Below, piece after piece: positions 23,236-34,124 of a stretch of 64,000 nt of DNA. Source of the DNA: Spisula solida. Taxonomy: Eukaryota; Mollusca; Bivalvia; Venerida; Mactridae. Position 1 is the stretch's first letter. Each line of letters starts with the position of its first letter. The notes beneath the pieces are model-generated. The model ran no database searches. It was not told the DNA's origin and saw only the letters and a list, made by a program, of their open reading frames with translations. The DNA is taken from contig OX365954.1 in assembly GCA_947247005.1 (NCBI GenBank), positions 6,588,001 to 6,652,000 of the forward strand. Reading direction: 5' to 3'. Made by a program: the position numbers and the translations under genes.

Positions 23236-23365
23236 GATTATTTGGGGGGGGGGGGGGGGGCTATGAGAAATTCATATGGTACCTATACCCCGTCCCTGAG
23301 ACACTATTGACTTGCAGCACTGATGATAACTTGATACATTCGGATGCTACACACCTGCCCCAAAC

Positions 23366-23832
23366 TCACTGTGGGGAACCCACGTGACCAGATGCTAATG
23401 TTCGGAGCCAATTTTGTCAACAAACCGCCTCAATTCAGGTAACATTTTTGCTTGTAACTTTCTTAATAATTGATCGATCTGGATGAAATATAGACGAGCA
23501 CCTTCTCCTTTCAAAAGCAAATCATTGACGCTCTTACCTAACTGACAATATTGTGTACTTTTGTTATTTGGGCAACGGCGCATTTCGTAAACCGCAATAT
23601 GCAATGCTACGGTTCGGAGCAATTCACTAAAACATGACCTTAATAAATTACAGCTTCATTAAAAGTTACAATTTAATTGCGATAATGTGGGTCGCAAAAT
23701 TAAAGACCGACAAGCAAAATATTTCTTATAAATTTGAGCAACAAGCAAAATGAGACGACATAAGCAAAATGCTACAGTTTGGAGCTGAAATAAAAATGCT
23801 AAAGTCCGGAGCTATTTTCAGAAAATGCTACG
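23366..23832 (-). repeat. Repeat X, left copy (minus)
   Basis: About 90% identical to 33240-33740 in inverted orientation. It contains several internal words of the form ATGCTACGGTTCGGAGC alternating with AGCAAAAT / TTTTCAGAAAATGC. A 75-codon minus frame (23395-23622) is paralleled by a 67-codon frame in the right copy, but most differences between the two change amino acids and one copy has a 1-bp frame-changing indel. Coding is therefore unlikely. Confidence 0.85.
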
Positions 23833-23925
23833 GTTCGGAGCTAAGTTTCAAAGTATACCATATGTAGGAAAAGAAGCAGGGCTCTATGCAGTCTGACAAG
23901 TGTCACATGCTATATAACGTATAAT

Positions 23926-24417
23926 ATGCTGTTATATCAAGGTATGGGAATGAATGAGAAGGAATATAACATGACAGCCGAACACATTTTAACAGAACCA
24001 TGTACACAACGACACATCTCCAAGCTTCGTAAACACGACCCGATGTTCATTCGAGCAAGTAGCACGGCCTACCTTCAGTCTAAGTTTGAACTTGTGTCAG
24101 CCAATGAAACTAAATTAATAGAACAACAAAACCCTGCGTCAACTCGTGATCAATACAGCTATAAGCAAAAAACTATGATTTGGCCAAAACGTTTTCTAAC
24201 ATCTCTGATCCAGAGTCGACTGATAAACCATCGTTCTGCACAAAAGTGCCCAGTACCAGCACAGAGTGGTCCGATATGCATATACACCATGATGTACATG
24301 TTAAAGGTTATAGATATTTTCAGAAACATTAAATTGATTATAATTATATTTGAAATACTAAAATTTACCAAGACAACTAGCACTGTTTGTTTTAAACAGG
24401 CTGTGTGTGACCAATAG
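23926..24417 (+). CDS. Hypothetical 163-codon frame
   Basis: This is the longest open frame outside a tandem repeat. It begins MLLYQGMGMNEKEYNMTAEH. The first ~125 codons are hydrophilic with balanced composition, and the last ~35 include an isoleucine-rich stretch (KLIIIIFEILKF) that could be a membrane segment or merely AT-rich read-through. No domain recognised. It lies inside the insertion that separates repeats X and Y, so it may belong to a mobile element. It could equally be chance or an exon remnant. Confidence 0.2.
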   Translation: MLLYQGMGMNEKEYNMTAEHILTEPCTQRHISKLRKHDPMFIRASSTAYLQSKFELVSANETKLIEQQNPASTRDQYSYKQKTMIWPKRFLTSLIQSRLINHRSAQKCPVPAQSGPICIYTMMYMLKVIDIFRNIKLIIIIFEILKFTKTTSTVCFKQAVCDQ

Positions 24418-24495
24418 TCTCACACGTTAAAGTTTGTGAATCATGTGACGTGAAACATGTACATACATGTATGCTCCACCAAAAATATATTGAGT

Positions 24496-25702
24496 GCATC
24501 TAGAAACGCAACACTGAGCCTACTAACAACTTTAACTTCAAGCAAAACAATCCTCATTTTTCAGAATAGTCGTTCTAAGTGAATATGCAAAATATCGATT
24601 AATGATGAATTGATTACTTTCCCATGACGACCAACATGTTTTCTCGCAATTTCTGATGCAGTTGTTTACCTGTTCCGGAGTATGTTCACGCGGGGTTACT
24701 GGTCCTGTCGGGCAGTTTTTAAACGTGGATGACCTGAACAGGGACGGTCGCGAAAGGTGTCAGTGTGCTAGTAGCGTGACGCAACGTTGCAAAACCATGA
24801 CAATTAAGGACATTTTCTATAAAAAAAAGTTCTTCCAATATTTTCTAACTCACTTTATTTTATGGGAAATTTTATTTTGAAAACAATAAGCTAAAGAAAA
24901 ACAGTGGTCACCGAACTAATTTTCTCAGAAAAGGAGATTTTGCAACATCAATTTTCTTTAAAAATGACAAAAATCATGAATTTTCAAATATTTTTATTTT
25001 TTAATAAAAATCACTATCTTTTCATCAGAATTTTTTGTTTTAGTTCAGATGTACAAAAACATTATTCAAACATACCTTAGCACATTTTGAATCATTAATA
25101 GCATTCACACATTTTTGACAACAAATGAATTTTCAAAATTTGCCCAAAATTTAGGCTCGAAAACATTATTTTATTACATTATTTATTGACCAATAAAAAA
25201 ATCTGGTCCAAGATTTTTATTTTGTTTTTGCAAATGATGTTGATGAAATTGTGCTCCATCATAATATTAAGAAAAAAACATAGGTCGCCGTGTTTCTTTT
25301 TGTGCTATTTAACCAGAAGTATCTCCCTTTTTAAAGAAAATGGCATGAAAATGACCCAAAATAGTACTCTAGAGGCCAATTAAAAAAAATCTGGTCCAAG
25401 ATTTTTTTTATTTTTGCAAATGATGTTGATGAAGGTGTGCTCCATCAGAATATTAAGAAAAACACATAGGTCACCGTGCAAATTACTAAAGTAAACAGAT
25501 AAGGTCTGTATTGTACTAAAACATCACTGATAAATCGTACACATCTGTTTAATCCACCTTTGTGGAATGTACCTAATTTTCCCGCCTTTCATTATCCTAG
25601 GCGCACTATAGCAAATTTTACAAATGATTAGACGCCTCTGGAAAACGGAATTTACGATAAAAGAAAAAAAATCGAGAATAAAAACGTTGCGTTTCTAGAT
25701 GT
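24496..25702. mobile_element. 1.2-kb inverted-repeat element
   Basis: The left terminus GCATCTAGAAACGCAAC (24496-24512) pairs with the right terminus GTTGCGTTTCTAGATGT (25686-25702), 16 of 17. No transposase is visible. Internally a ~195-bp direct duplication is clear: AAATCTGGTCCAAGATTTTT... GCAAATGATGTTGATGAA...ACATAGGTCGCCGTG at 25177-25283 and again at 25372-25478. Confidence 0.6.
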
Positions 25703-25909
25703 AATGAGCATAGTTCAAACTCCAAAAAGCGCGTTGTTTGTGTGCCTCTACATTTATCACCACAAAATGGTGCAGAAGATGCCTACACGCGTACATTTTA
25801 TAAGGGGTGTCCGGCATCGACATGTGTGTGTTATTATTTTTTTGTTCCGCGAAACTGTTAAAAAATGAATGTTCATACTTGGTCGATGATCTTAATAGTA
25901 TTGATATTC

Positions 25910-26388
25910 AACAGTGTAGCAATACCACGTTACAAAATACTACAGTCCAAAGAAGAATTTCGTAAACAAAACCTCCACTTGGAAAAGAAAAACAGGCGTA
26001 AGTACTTTATTTCTTCACCAATTTCTATGAAATACAGACCACGCTAAGGGAAAAAATATAGATAGATAGTATATCTCTCCGCAGTTTGGTCGTTTTTTTC
26101 AATTATCCTGTGAAACCTTGGAAAAAATGTGTGTGTGGGCGGACTACAGTGTCAAGCCTTTTCGTTTTCCTGGTATTATCTACCCCATGCGTTATTGAAG
26201 AGTCATGTTTACACCTTCCGGGAATACCGGAGGCTATTTGACAACAAACAAAATGCATGTTGTAACAATGCATAGCACTAATATGAAATTTTCTTTTAAT
26301 TCTCAATTATGGCTACAGTTCCAAGAAAAAACATTCAGGCTACAGTTTAAAGCTGTTTTCAGAATTTACCATAATAACAAGCAACATG
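25910..26388 (+). repeat. Repeat Y, left copy (plus)
   Basis: Inverted homologue of 32742-33217, roughly 88-90% identical, from AACAGTGTAGCAATACCACG to AAGCAACAT. Both copies hold a frame starting MFTPS.NTGGY that continues through KMHVVTMHST. This shared ~60-residue frame is the only hint of coding. I recognise no family. Confidence 0.85.
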
Positions 26389-27048
26389 TCGCCCCTGGTG
26401 CTATTTTTGTCAATATGACATACACTACAATATTCGTCATTTAGTCAGGTTTTATTTGTAACAACAGATTATACCAAATTCAAGAACACAAACCCGCACA
26501 TGGGTAACAGTAGTTTAAAATATACGCATGTAGTAATTTTGAGTAATTTGAATACGTGCATTTGATGTTTGATCTAAATTAAATTTTGAACGGTGCCATC
26601 GATATTCACTGTAAATGATTAAATGTAACTCAAGCAGCGAGGACATACCTCATAGTACATGTATGCCTTAATTTCAGGCTAAGAACGCAAGAAAAAATCT
26701 GGCTATTCAAAGTGAAAAACAGCCGTTATCATTTTATTGTTTGACTGATTTTAACGAGACGTCCTTGAAATTCGACAGTTGTACGTTAAAATTGCTTAAA
26801 ACATAAAATAATTACAGTTGTTTTTAACTTTGTGTTGACAGATTTTTCTTTGAGTTTTTAACCTAAAATTACGTCACCTACAACGTGGTATGTAGACACT
26901 GGTAAGGAAGAGATACATAACATGTACAATTAAACGTTATATTTGTAAGAAATGGATTTTCTTAATGTTCGGTCATATGTCCAACTGTGGTGCAAGTTTA
27001 AGAGATGGACTCCAATTTTGAATAAATCGCCCTCAGCTCTTAGGCTAT
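26389..27048. other. Non-genic AT-rich stretch
   Basis: No open frame, RNA gene or clear repeat was recognised. Confidence 0.5.
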
Positions 27049-27052
27049 TATA

Positions 27053-28073
27053 GACGTAACGTCAAAAGTTGCGACCCATCAGCGTAACACATTCGCGTAA
27101 CGTAAATTTTGCGAAATTCTATAGTTTGTACACAGTAAAAGAGATCACCTAAATGATATAATTTTACATCAGGCATATTTTTATTTCATGTTATATTTTT
27201 AATACATAACATATTAACATTAATTCATATTTCAAATCTAATTCGAACACTATAAAAGTGCATATTATTCGCTTAAATAACACCTCAATATAAGTGTGTG
27301 TTTTTTCTTTCAAATGGCGTCATTTTTTTAAGGTGGGACAATTTTAAGAATCGCTCATCTGTATATAGAAATGTCATTATTGCAGGCATTTCAAAGACAA
27401 GACCCTTATTTTACACAGGAAAATAAGCGAAATTGATAAAACAAATTAAAATACAAAAAGCAAATATGGAAAAGTGTTTATTTTTGTATATTGAAATACT
27501 TGGGAGTATTTTTTAGTTATTTTTGTTAAAAGTGGGACAATTTTAAGTACTCGTATTCCGGTCACTACAAACAAAGCAAATGCTTATATTTCGTTTATTA
27601 TTACTTATACAGATTCTGTGAAGAAAGCGAACGAAACTTATCTAACAATCGTTAAATTTTATGAATTAATACATTTTTGTCATCATTTTAAAGCTCAACA
27701 TGTCTTATTTTTTAGCTATTTTAAGGGAAAATGACACCACTGACGTATTCACGTTCCAAGACAACGCATGCAAAATTTGCCGAATTTTCAGTTCCGCTCA
27801 ATAGAATAATTTAATATAAGGTACTGCGTCTTAAAGAAATGTTACATAATTATGACGCATGCTTTTTCGGCATTTTTTACACACAATTGGTGTGTTTTTA
27901 CGTATTAACGTTATTAAACTATTACACTTTTAGTAATTTATTAAAGCCCTATAATTTATGTGTATTTTGATACTTTTGTGAAGAAAATAGGATGAATAGT
28001 AATTAAATACTTCACATTTTTAATTATCACACCAACGAATTTTAGCATGGGTCGCAACTTTTGACGTTACGTC
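27053..28073. mobile_element. 1.02-kb element with perfect 27-bp TIRs and TA flanks
   Basis: The termini GACGTAACGTCAAAAGTTGC + GACCCAT (27053-27079) and the exact reverse complement (28047-28073) are flanked by TA on both sides, consistent with Tc1/mariner-type target duplication. The interior is AT-rich with no transposase and holds two copies of GTGGGACAATTTTAAG (about 27333 and 27531). It is a non-autonomous DNA transposon. Perfect TIR identity suggests fairly recent activity. A related terminus-like word, AACGTCAAAAGTCACGAC, lies near 63953. Confidence 0.85.
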
Positions 28074-28863
28074 TATCATGTGTCTATATAGCGTTAACAT
28101 CAGTGAGTTATTCGGTTCGTTTTGCAATTCGTTTTCATCAAATGCGATCAAATTTCAGGCAATTTAAGTGTAGTAGTAATAATTATATAGGGTATAAATA
28201 CCCTATAGAATTTTGGATATAAAAATACTAAATAACAACAAAATGCCGATGGTTCGCAAGTTACTTTAAATGTCAGTGTGGTTGTTTATAGCAACTATAC
28301 AAAAATTAAGAATTTGACAATTCTATTTTTGTAATACACCAATACGTGAGGCAGCACCTTTAAAGCAACATCCATCTTATACACATACTTACAGTCTATC
28401 TGATTTACATACTTATAGTAGGAATTCCAACCGGAAAAAAATCTACAATCATGTTATAATTATATTGGCTATGCAATGATTAGAAATACTTAGACTTTAA
28501 ACGAAACTCACAGTGCCTTTTTAAGTTTTAACTAGCCTTAATTAATTAAGATTTTTATATTTTGATAAGATCAAGCGTGCAGTCTTTTTAAGGAAATTAT
28601 TTTCTTATTAAGAGGCAGTTTTTGTGCTATGTTAATTAAGATTTCGTTCTGATATGTACTTCGTATTAATAGCTCTCGTTACGCATTTTAAAATTGCAAT
28701 TATGCACATTGAATCATATCTGTTCTATCTGTCGCTATACATACATGCATAAATAATATATTGGTCGAAAACATCGCTAAATTCTCACTTCAGTATATTA
28801 TGTTCATGATTAATATTATTTCTGAAATTCATAAGGGTAGCCAATATATTACCAATATACATA

Positions 28864-28965
28864 ATAACATACATGGATTGTGTTTGAAGTCGTTGTCCGT
28901 CTGTTATTTGATTATAATATATGTAGTGAAATTCACCCCAGGCAAAACCCAGGCTAGAATTTTGC
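28864..28965. repeat. ~100-bp direct repeat, copy 1
   Basis: ACATACATGGATTGTGTTTG + AAGTCGTTGTCCGTCTGTTATT is identical over about 43 bp to 30931-30973, followed by diverged GTGAAATTCACCCCAGGC / GTGAAATTCATCCCATGC. Likely the end of a dispersed element. Small frames on both strands here are chance. Confidence 0.75.
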
Positions 28966-29213
28966 AGAAAATTTATTGGCATAGGCTGGTGCAAAATTAA
29001 AGAACTGTCTTCCTTACGATATAAGAACCTCTGCAAATGTTAACTTATTTAAAAGCAACTACTTGAAGTGGTGGTTCTCTGGTGGTCACGCAAACTTCTC
29101 TCTCACTAGAGAGATGCATTAATTAACAGTAACCAATAAAAACTGTTTTATGCAATTAACGCCATCATTAAATGCTCAATTACTTTTCCGTTTTTTTCAG
29201 CTGTGTATACTTG

Positions 29214-29895
29214 TATATCGTCGCTGTTCTTCGAAAACCTCGTATATCAATTTTGGCTTCTTTTCAGGAGACGAAAAAAACTGAATAACTTTTTACTAAA
29301 AGTGAATATTTATTTAATTCTTTGACACGAACATAGCGTTTGTAACTCCACTTTGAATGCACGTAAATGTATGTGTCGGCTGAGCAAAGGAAAATCCATA
29401 CTTTAACTTCTAACTCTATTATACGAGCTTTTCGTTCTTATTTTTTGTCAAATTTGTTCCATTTGCCGTTATTCGACTTTTTCGCGGCATTATTCAGTTT
29501 TTTCGCATTACGTAATTGCGTTTTCTAAATCCTCGTATAATATAAATTAGCCATTTATAGATATTTATATTGTTCAACGTTAAAATATTAAAGTGTTTCT
29601 ACTTATCCGTGTTATATACCATTACAGGTTAATTGTTTTGCATATTTGACGTAAGCGCAACCAAAAAACAACAAAACAATTTATTCGAGATTTTCGCAGA
29701 CAAAAATGTGGCCCCATGAAAAAAATCAAGAATTTTCGCACAAGTACTAACTTTCTCGTTTGAGAGGCTATTTTTAGACTATCTTATCCGGCATTTTCGC
29801 AGAAGACTTGTTACTGAATGGGCTTTCCGATGTGCGTATAATCGTTTTTGAGCCAAAACATGTATACGAGGTTTTCGAAGAACAGCGACGATATA
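29214..29895. mobile_element. 682-bp element with perfect 33-bp TIRs
   Basis: TATATCGTCGCTGTTCTTCG + AAAACCTCGTATA at 29214-29246 is repeated exactly inverted at 29863-29895, and a further ~20 bp pair with a few mismatches. If TA is the target duplication the TIR begins TATCGTCGC. The interior contains CTCGTATAAT, GTTTTCGCA and TTTTCGCAGAAGAC words related to the termini. No coding capacity. Non-autonomous DNA transposon. Confidence 0.85.
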
Positions 29896-29949
29896 TTTAT
29901 GTTATTTTGTCGTTCATATAACTTTTGTAAATGTACATATATTATGTAA

Positions 29950-30028
29950 TATGAGGCTCAGAGGGAAGACTGGGTATACCTAACTGTGTTGCCCTTTAAA
30001 TAAAATCTTTATTATTATTATTATTTAT
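29950..30028 (+). mobile_element. Probable non-LTR element 3' end
   Basis: GAGGCTCAGAGGGAAGACTG ... TGCCCTTTAAATAAAATCTT followed by (ATT)n at about 30008-30027. An AATAAA followed by a short microsatellite is typical of invertebrate CR1/L2-like 3' ends. No coding part is attached. Confidence 0.45.
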
Positions 30029-30494
30029 AAGATAGAGACGATCATAATACAATACCAAGAAATAAATATGTGATCTTTATGGGTCATATATTTAATTGAT
30101 AATTATTTGAAATGATTGGTTATAACCTTGAGAGTGTTACATGGGTGCATTCATTTAAACATAGGGTGCAAAACAGTTTACGTTTGATGATTCGAGGACA
30201 TCATGAATACGTAAGAAAACTGAGACTTCAGAAAACAATTTTATCGATATACATGTAATAGGGAGGTTGCGTAAGAAACATGTGCGTGTAAAATCATCTG
30301 GCGGATGGACCATGGTTTCTTCATGAATTGATAATAAATGTTTATAAATATAAACTCATTGTTTCAACGGGCGATGAAATCTTATGTTTCTCGTGCATAT
30401 ACGCATACATGTTTTTCGTGCAGACGCATACCTGTGTGACACAGTACACAATTTATTTTAGTTTGTCACACGGCAGTTACTTGTAGAAACTACA

Positions 30495-30592
30495 CATATC
30501 TTGATGATGTAAATATTGTCTTATCAAGTCTTTGTAAATGGCCAAAGGCAAATGTTTTGCTGATTGCCAATAAACTGAAACTGAAACTGATG
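30495..30592 (+). mobile_element. Probable SINE/LINE 3' tail
   Basis: TCTTTGTAAATGGCCAAAGG ... GCCAATAAACTGAAACTGAA ACTGA. It ends in a short CTGAAA tandem tail after AATAAA, as retroposon 3' ends often do. No body recognised. Confidence 0.35.
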
Positions 30593-30801
30593 ACGAAAAT
30601 TTAACTTTCTCGAATTTTAATGATTTTACAGTAGGGACACTCTAATTTGATACAGAATTGGTTGACATATTGTCAGGATAATTTGAACAATGAACAAAGT
30701 AACAGAAACACTCTCCCCCTATTCATAGGCACATGGTTACAAAGTATCTGAGTCAAACTTATCTGAGTGTAACCTATAGAGAGAGAAGGTTGTGCAGCGG
30801 C

Positions 30802-30918
30802 CATGTTAAACCGCAACGAATATGACGTTTTGAAAGCAGGTACCCAGTTTTTCTACAGTTGTCACAGCAAACACGGATACTAGTTCCTGTGACGTCATAT
30901 CCGTTGCGGCTAAACATG
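30802..30918. repeat. 117-bp fold-back
   Basis: CATGTTAAACCGCAACGAAT ATGACGT (30802-30828) pairs with 30892-30918 at 24 of 27 positions, loop about 63 nt. It includes a full CRE-like TGACGTCA at the inner edge of the right arm. Possibly a tiny MITE. Confidence 0.6.
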
Positions 30919-30930
30919 CAGACATACATA

Positions 30931-31030
30931 CTAACATACATGGATTGTGTTTGAAGTCGTTGTCCGTCTGTTATTAGATTATAATGTCAATTAAAAGTGA
31001 AATTCATCCCATGCTAAGCTAAAATAAGTT
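30931..31030. repeat. ~100-bp direct repeat, copy 2
   Basis: Partner of 28864-28965. Located directly after the 117-bp fold-back. Confidence 0.75.
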
Positions 31031-31720
31031 CGTTATTGACGTTACGCAAAATTGTGACGTGACGTCAAGGCGACTTATGCACGTTAAAACCGTGAAGCGC
31101 AATTACAGGGGCGTAACTAGGCGTACTCCAGTACGCCCGTGCGTACAATTTGAATCTTGACCAAAATAAAAATATGAAAACTCGAAATCACGAATACATA
31201 TCAGAGGCTAAGGAGGGTGAGGGGCATGCAAATGCAGCGTGTGTACAAAAAGTCACTTTATAATTTATCATTTTTAACGATCCCTCGTTTCTCAGGTATA
31301 ATAGATTTATTTAATGCTCACTGATGAGATATGGAGTTCTATCAGTGAAATAAAACCTATATCAGTCACTGGTTATCACCTACAATGTGACTGACATAAG
31401 CTCCGCCCCCTCACAGGGACTACTTTAATTTACCAAAATCTCAACACTAAAATGTCTGTAACTTTTTTATTACTGAACGGAAACATGTCATGTGGGTGTT
31501 TTTATTCTTAATTAGACCATTTCCTACAAGTTGGTATATGATTTAATGCAAAATTCTCAAAAAAGTCGTTTTCACCTATTCACCATAATCCAAGATGGCG
31601 GATTTTGAAGTGAAAATTATTCATGGAATAACATATTCATAAGTAGCCTAACCACAGTGGTAATTTGGCATAAATAGTACCAGTTTTGACACCATAAAAG
31701 CATTAAATAAATAGAATAGT

Positions 31721-31865
31721 TGTTTGTTTTGATTGAATATGGTTAATATCTCATCTTGTAGTGATAAAATTTTAATATTTTCACTCGCGCTACGCGCTCT
31801 TGAAAATATTGAAGTTTATAACTACACGATGAGATATAAACCATATTCAATCAAAACGAACAAAT
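31721..31865. repeat. 145-bp fold-back with CGCGCTACGCGC centre
   Basis: TGTTTGTTTTGATTGAATAT GGTTAATATCTCATC pairs with the mirrored GATGAGATATAAACC ATATTCAATCAAAACGAACA across a centre of CACTCGCGCTACGCGCTC. The 61-codon frame at 31733-31918 is a shadow of this palindrome. Confidence 0.8.
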
Positions 31866-31941
31866 ATCCTCTATCTATTATTTTAATTAATTATATCGTA
31901 ACTGTACTCGTTTTCTAACACCCTTACTATACTTCGTCGCG

Positions 31942-31949
31942 TGACGTCA
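31942..31949. promoter_or_regulatory. CRE-like palindrome TGACGTCA
   Basis: A perfect CRE sits in a small CpG-containing patch (31925-31985) about 65 bp upstream of an ATG in good context (CAAAATGGC, 32015). It could be a promoter remnant, but no transcript evidence is available. Confidence 0.2.
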
Positions 31950-32014
31950 TGCTCTTTCGTTTTAACGAAAAACGCCGACGGTGCTGAAGTTGTTTATGAA
32001 GCGGAATTTTCAAA

Positions 32015-32086
32015 ATGGCATCATCCTCAATGTCAGATTATTGCCCGCCGTATCCGGATGTTTTAGCAGCAAGTTTCAGCTTCTGA
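32015..32086 (+). CDS. Possible short first exon (very tentative)
   Basis: The frame reads MASSSMSDYCPPYPDVL... and stops after 23 residues. Local G+C is higher than the flanks. GCAAGTTTCAGC near 32071 could hold a weak donor, and TTTTCTTTCCCACAG at 32138-32152 looks like an acceptor. An overlapping 86-codon frame (31981-32241) exists in another phase. Nothing is recognised, so this is a lead, not a gene call. Confidence 0.12.
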   Translation: MASSSMSDYCPPYPDVLAASFSF

Positions 32087-32741
32087 ATGATGGACAAACG
32101 ATTGAGTTGCTGTCCACGCCATGGGAAGAGGTACCTCGCTTTTCTTTCCCACAGACACTTGGGGTCTGGACCACCCTCCCTCCCGCAACGCGCCTGGAAA
32201 TATTTTTTTATTTATTATATATCCAGATCCGTTTACACTAATCACACACACATTTGTTGGATGTATTAGATATTAATTAAAAAGATCTACGTAATTCATC
32301 TAAAGCTTAAATGATATACATATAGTTCGTCAGAGAACTTCAACCGCAACCCTCTGGCCGCGGTTGTTCAAGAATGACCTGATCCATTATTTTGACGCCA
32401 TTGTGAAGCTATTCGAAACCGACTGTATATTGACAGAATAATTTAGACTGCACCTTGTTTTGTCATCACTGAATGTATTGTATATGGAAAAGAAATCCAT
32501 TATTTAAACATATTCTTTTGCGCTTCACAATTACATGACGCCCTAGGAGTGATGGAAGAAAATAAACCAAATTACTATCATCTAGGAAATGTGTTATTTG
32601 TTAATGTTGCCTTGATCGACTGAACCCGAACGATACATAATAAACATGTGGAAGCTATGTTGAATCAACAAAATTTAAATGCATGTACATAAAATATAAT
32701 TTGTTGATGGTAAACGAAAGTTTCCACACTCAATGAATGGA

Positions 32742-33217
32742 ATGTTGCTTGGTATTATGGTAAATTTGGAAAACAGCTTTAAACTGTAGCATGAATGTTT
32801 TTTCTTGTAACTGTAGCCATAATTGCAAATTAAAAGAAAATGTCATCTTAGTGCTATGCATTGTTACAACATGCATTTTGTTTATTGTGAAATAGCCTCC
32901 GGTGTTCCTGGAAGGTGTAAACATGACTCTTCTATAACGCATGGAGAAGATAATACCAGGAAAAACGAAAAGGCTTGATACTGTAGTCCGCTCACACACA
33001 CATTTTTTCCAAGGTTTCACAGGTTAATTGAAGAAACGACCAAACTACAGAGAGATATACTATCTATCACGGAAACTTTATATTTTTTCCCTTAGCGTGG
33101 TCTGTATTTCATAGAAATTGGTGAAGAAATAAAATACTTACGCCTGTTATTCTTTTCCAAGTGGAGGTTTTGTTTACAAAATTCTTCATTTTGTCACGTG
33201 GTATTGCTACACTGTTC
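32742..33217 (-). repeat. Repeat Y, right copy (minus)
   Basis: Inverted homologue of 25910-26388. Its 96-codon minus frame (32730-33020) shares about 60 residues with the left copy's frame at roughly 80% identity. It abuts repeat X at 33240, giving the uninterrupted X-Y arrangement. Confidence 0.85.
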
Positions 33218-33239
33218 AAAAAGACATATAATACCTAGT

Positions 33240-33740
33240 CGTAGCATTTTCTGAAAATAGCTCCGAACCGAACCATAGCATTTTCTGAAAATAGCTCCAG
33301 ACTGTAGCATTTTCATTTCAGCTCCAACCTGTAGCATTTTTGTTTATGTCGTCTCATTTTGATGTAGCTCATATTGATCAGAAATATTTTGCTTGTCGGT
33401 CTTAAAATTTGCGACCCACATGATCGCTATTAAATTGTAACTTTTAATGAAGCTGTAATTTATTAAGGACATGTTTTAGTGAATTGCTCCGAACCGTAGC
33501 ATAGCATATTGCGGTTTACGAAATGCGCCGTTGCCCAAATAACAAAAAGTACACAATATTGTCACTTAGGTAGGAGCGTCGATGATATGCTTTTGAAAGG
33601 AGACGGCGCTCGTCTATATTTCATCCAGGTCGGTCAATTATTAAGAAAGTTACAAACAAAACTGTTACATGAATCGAGGCGGGTTGTTGACAAAATTGGC
33701 TCCGAACATTAGCATCTGGTCACGTGGGTTCCCTACAGTG
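33240..33740 (+). repeat. Repeat X, right copy (plus)
   Basis: Inverted homologue of 23366-23832. It starts with CGTAGCATTTTCTGAAAATA GCTCCGAACC words and ends near GGTTCCCTACAGTG. A 67-codon frame (33509-33712) parallels that in the left copy with mostly non-synonymous differences. Confidence 0.85.
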
Positions 33741-34124
33741 AAACTGAAAGTAGGGAAAATTGTCGACATTTCGACTAAAGGTCACCGGAAATGACGATGT
33801 GACGATGACCCTTGCGCGAAAAACTTCTTTTTTTTCTTTTCTTTTTTAGCTTGGCATGCCTACTTTTGGGCCCCTTTATGGCATTGATCCTGACCCCTTT
33901 GTCTAGCCTTATATTCCTTCTATAGAAAAAAACATTTTTGGCGCTAAATGTTATTGCAATTCAACAGGGAATCATACCCCAATGGCAGGTAGGACCAGTT
34001 ATTTCAGTTTTGGAAAATCTACGTTCAAAGCCCTCTTTAAAGGGGTCCAGCGGGCCCAAAAACCTGTGCACGACCCTGGGCCCTTAAGTCTGGGATGCCT
34101 GTGTACCCATGACAGCAAAATTCC
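33741..34124. other. Unassigned, moderately GC-rich stretch
   Basis: It contains a 69-codon plus frame (33982-34191, starting MAGRTSYFSFGKST) that runs into the 92-bp shared repeat. Homology unknown, probably part of a dispersed element. Confidence 0.35.

Larger units (their letters stand above)
23833..25909. mobile_element. ~2.1-kb insertion between repeats X and Y, absent from the right locus
   Basis: At the right locus X and Y are separated by only about 22 bp (33218-33239). Here they are separated by about 2.08 kb. The insert includes a 163-codon frame (23926-24417) and an inverted-repeat element (24496-25702). Whether it arrived in one or several events cannot be told from the sequence. 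Confidence 0.6.

Noticed and set aside
23395..33712. Paired 75- and 67-codon frames in repeat X as a conserved small protein
   Set aside because: About eleven of twelve differences in the aligned part change the amino acid, and a 1-bp indel changes the frame near the start, so there is no sign of purifying selection.
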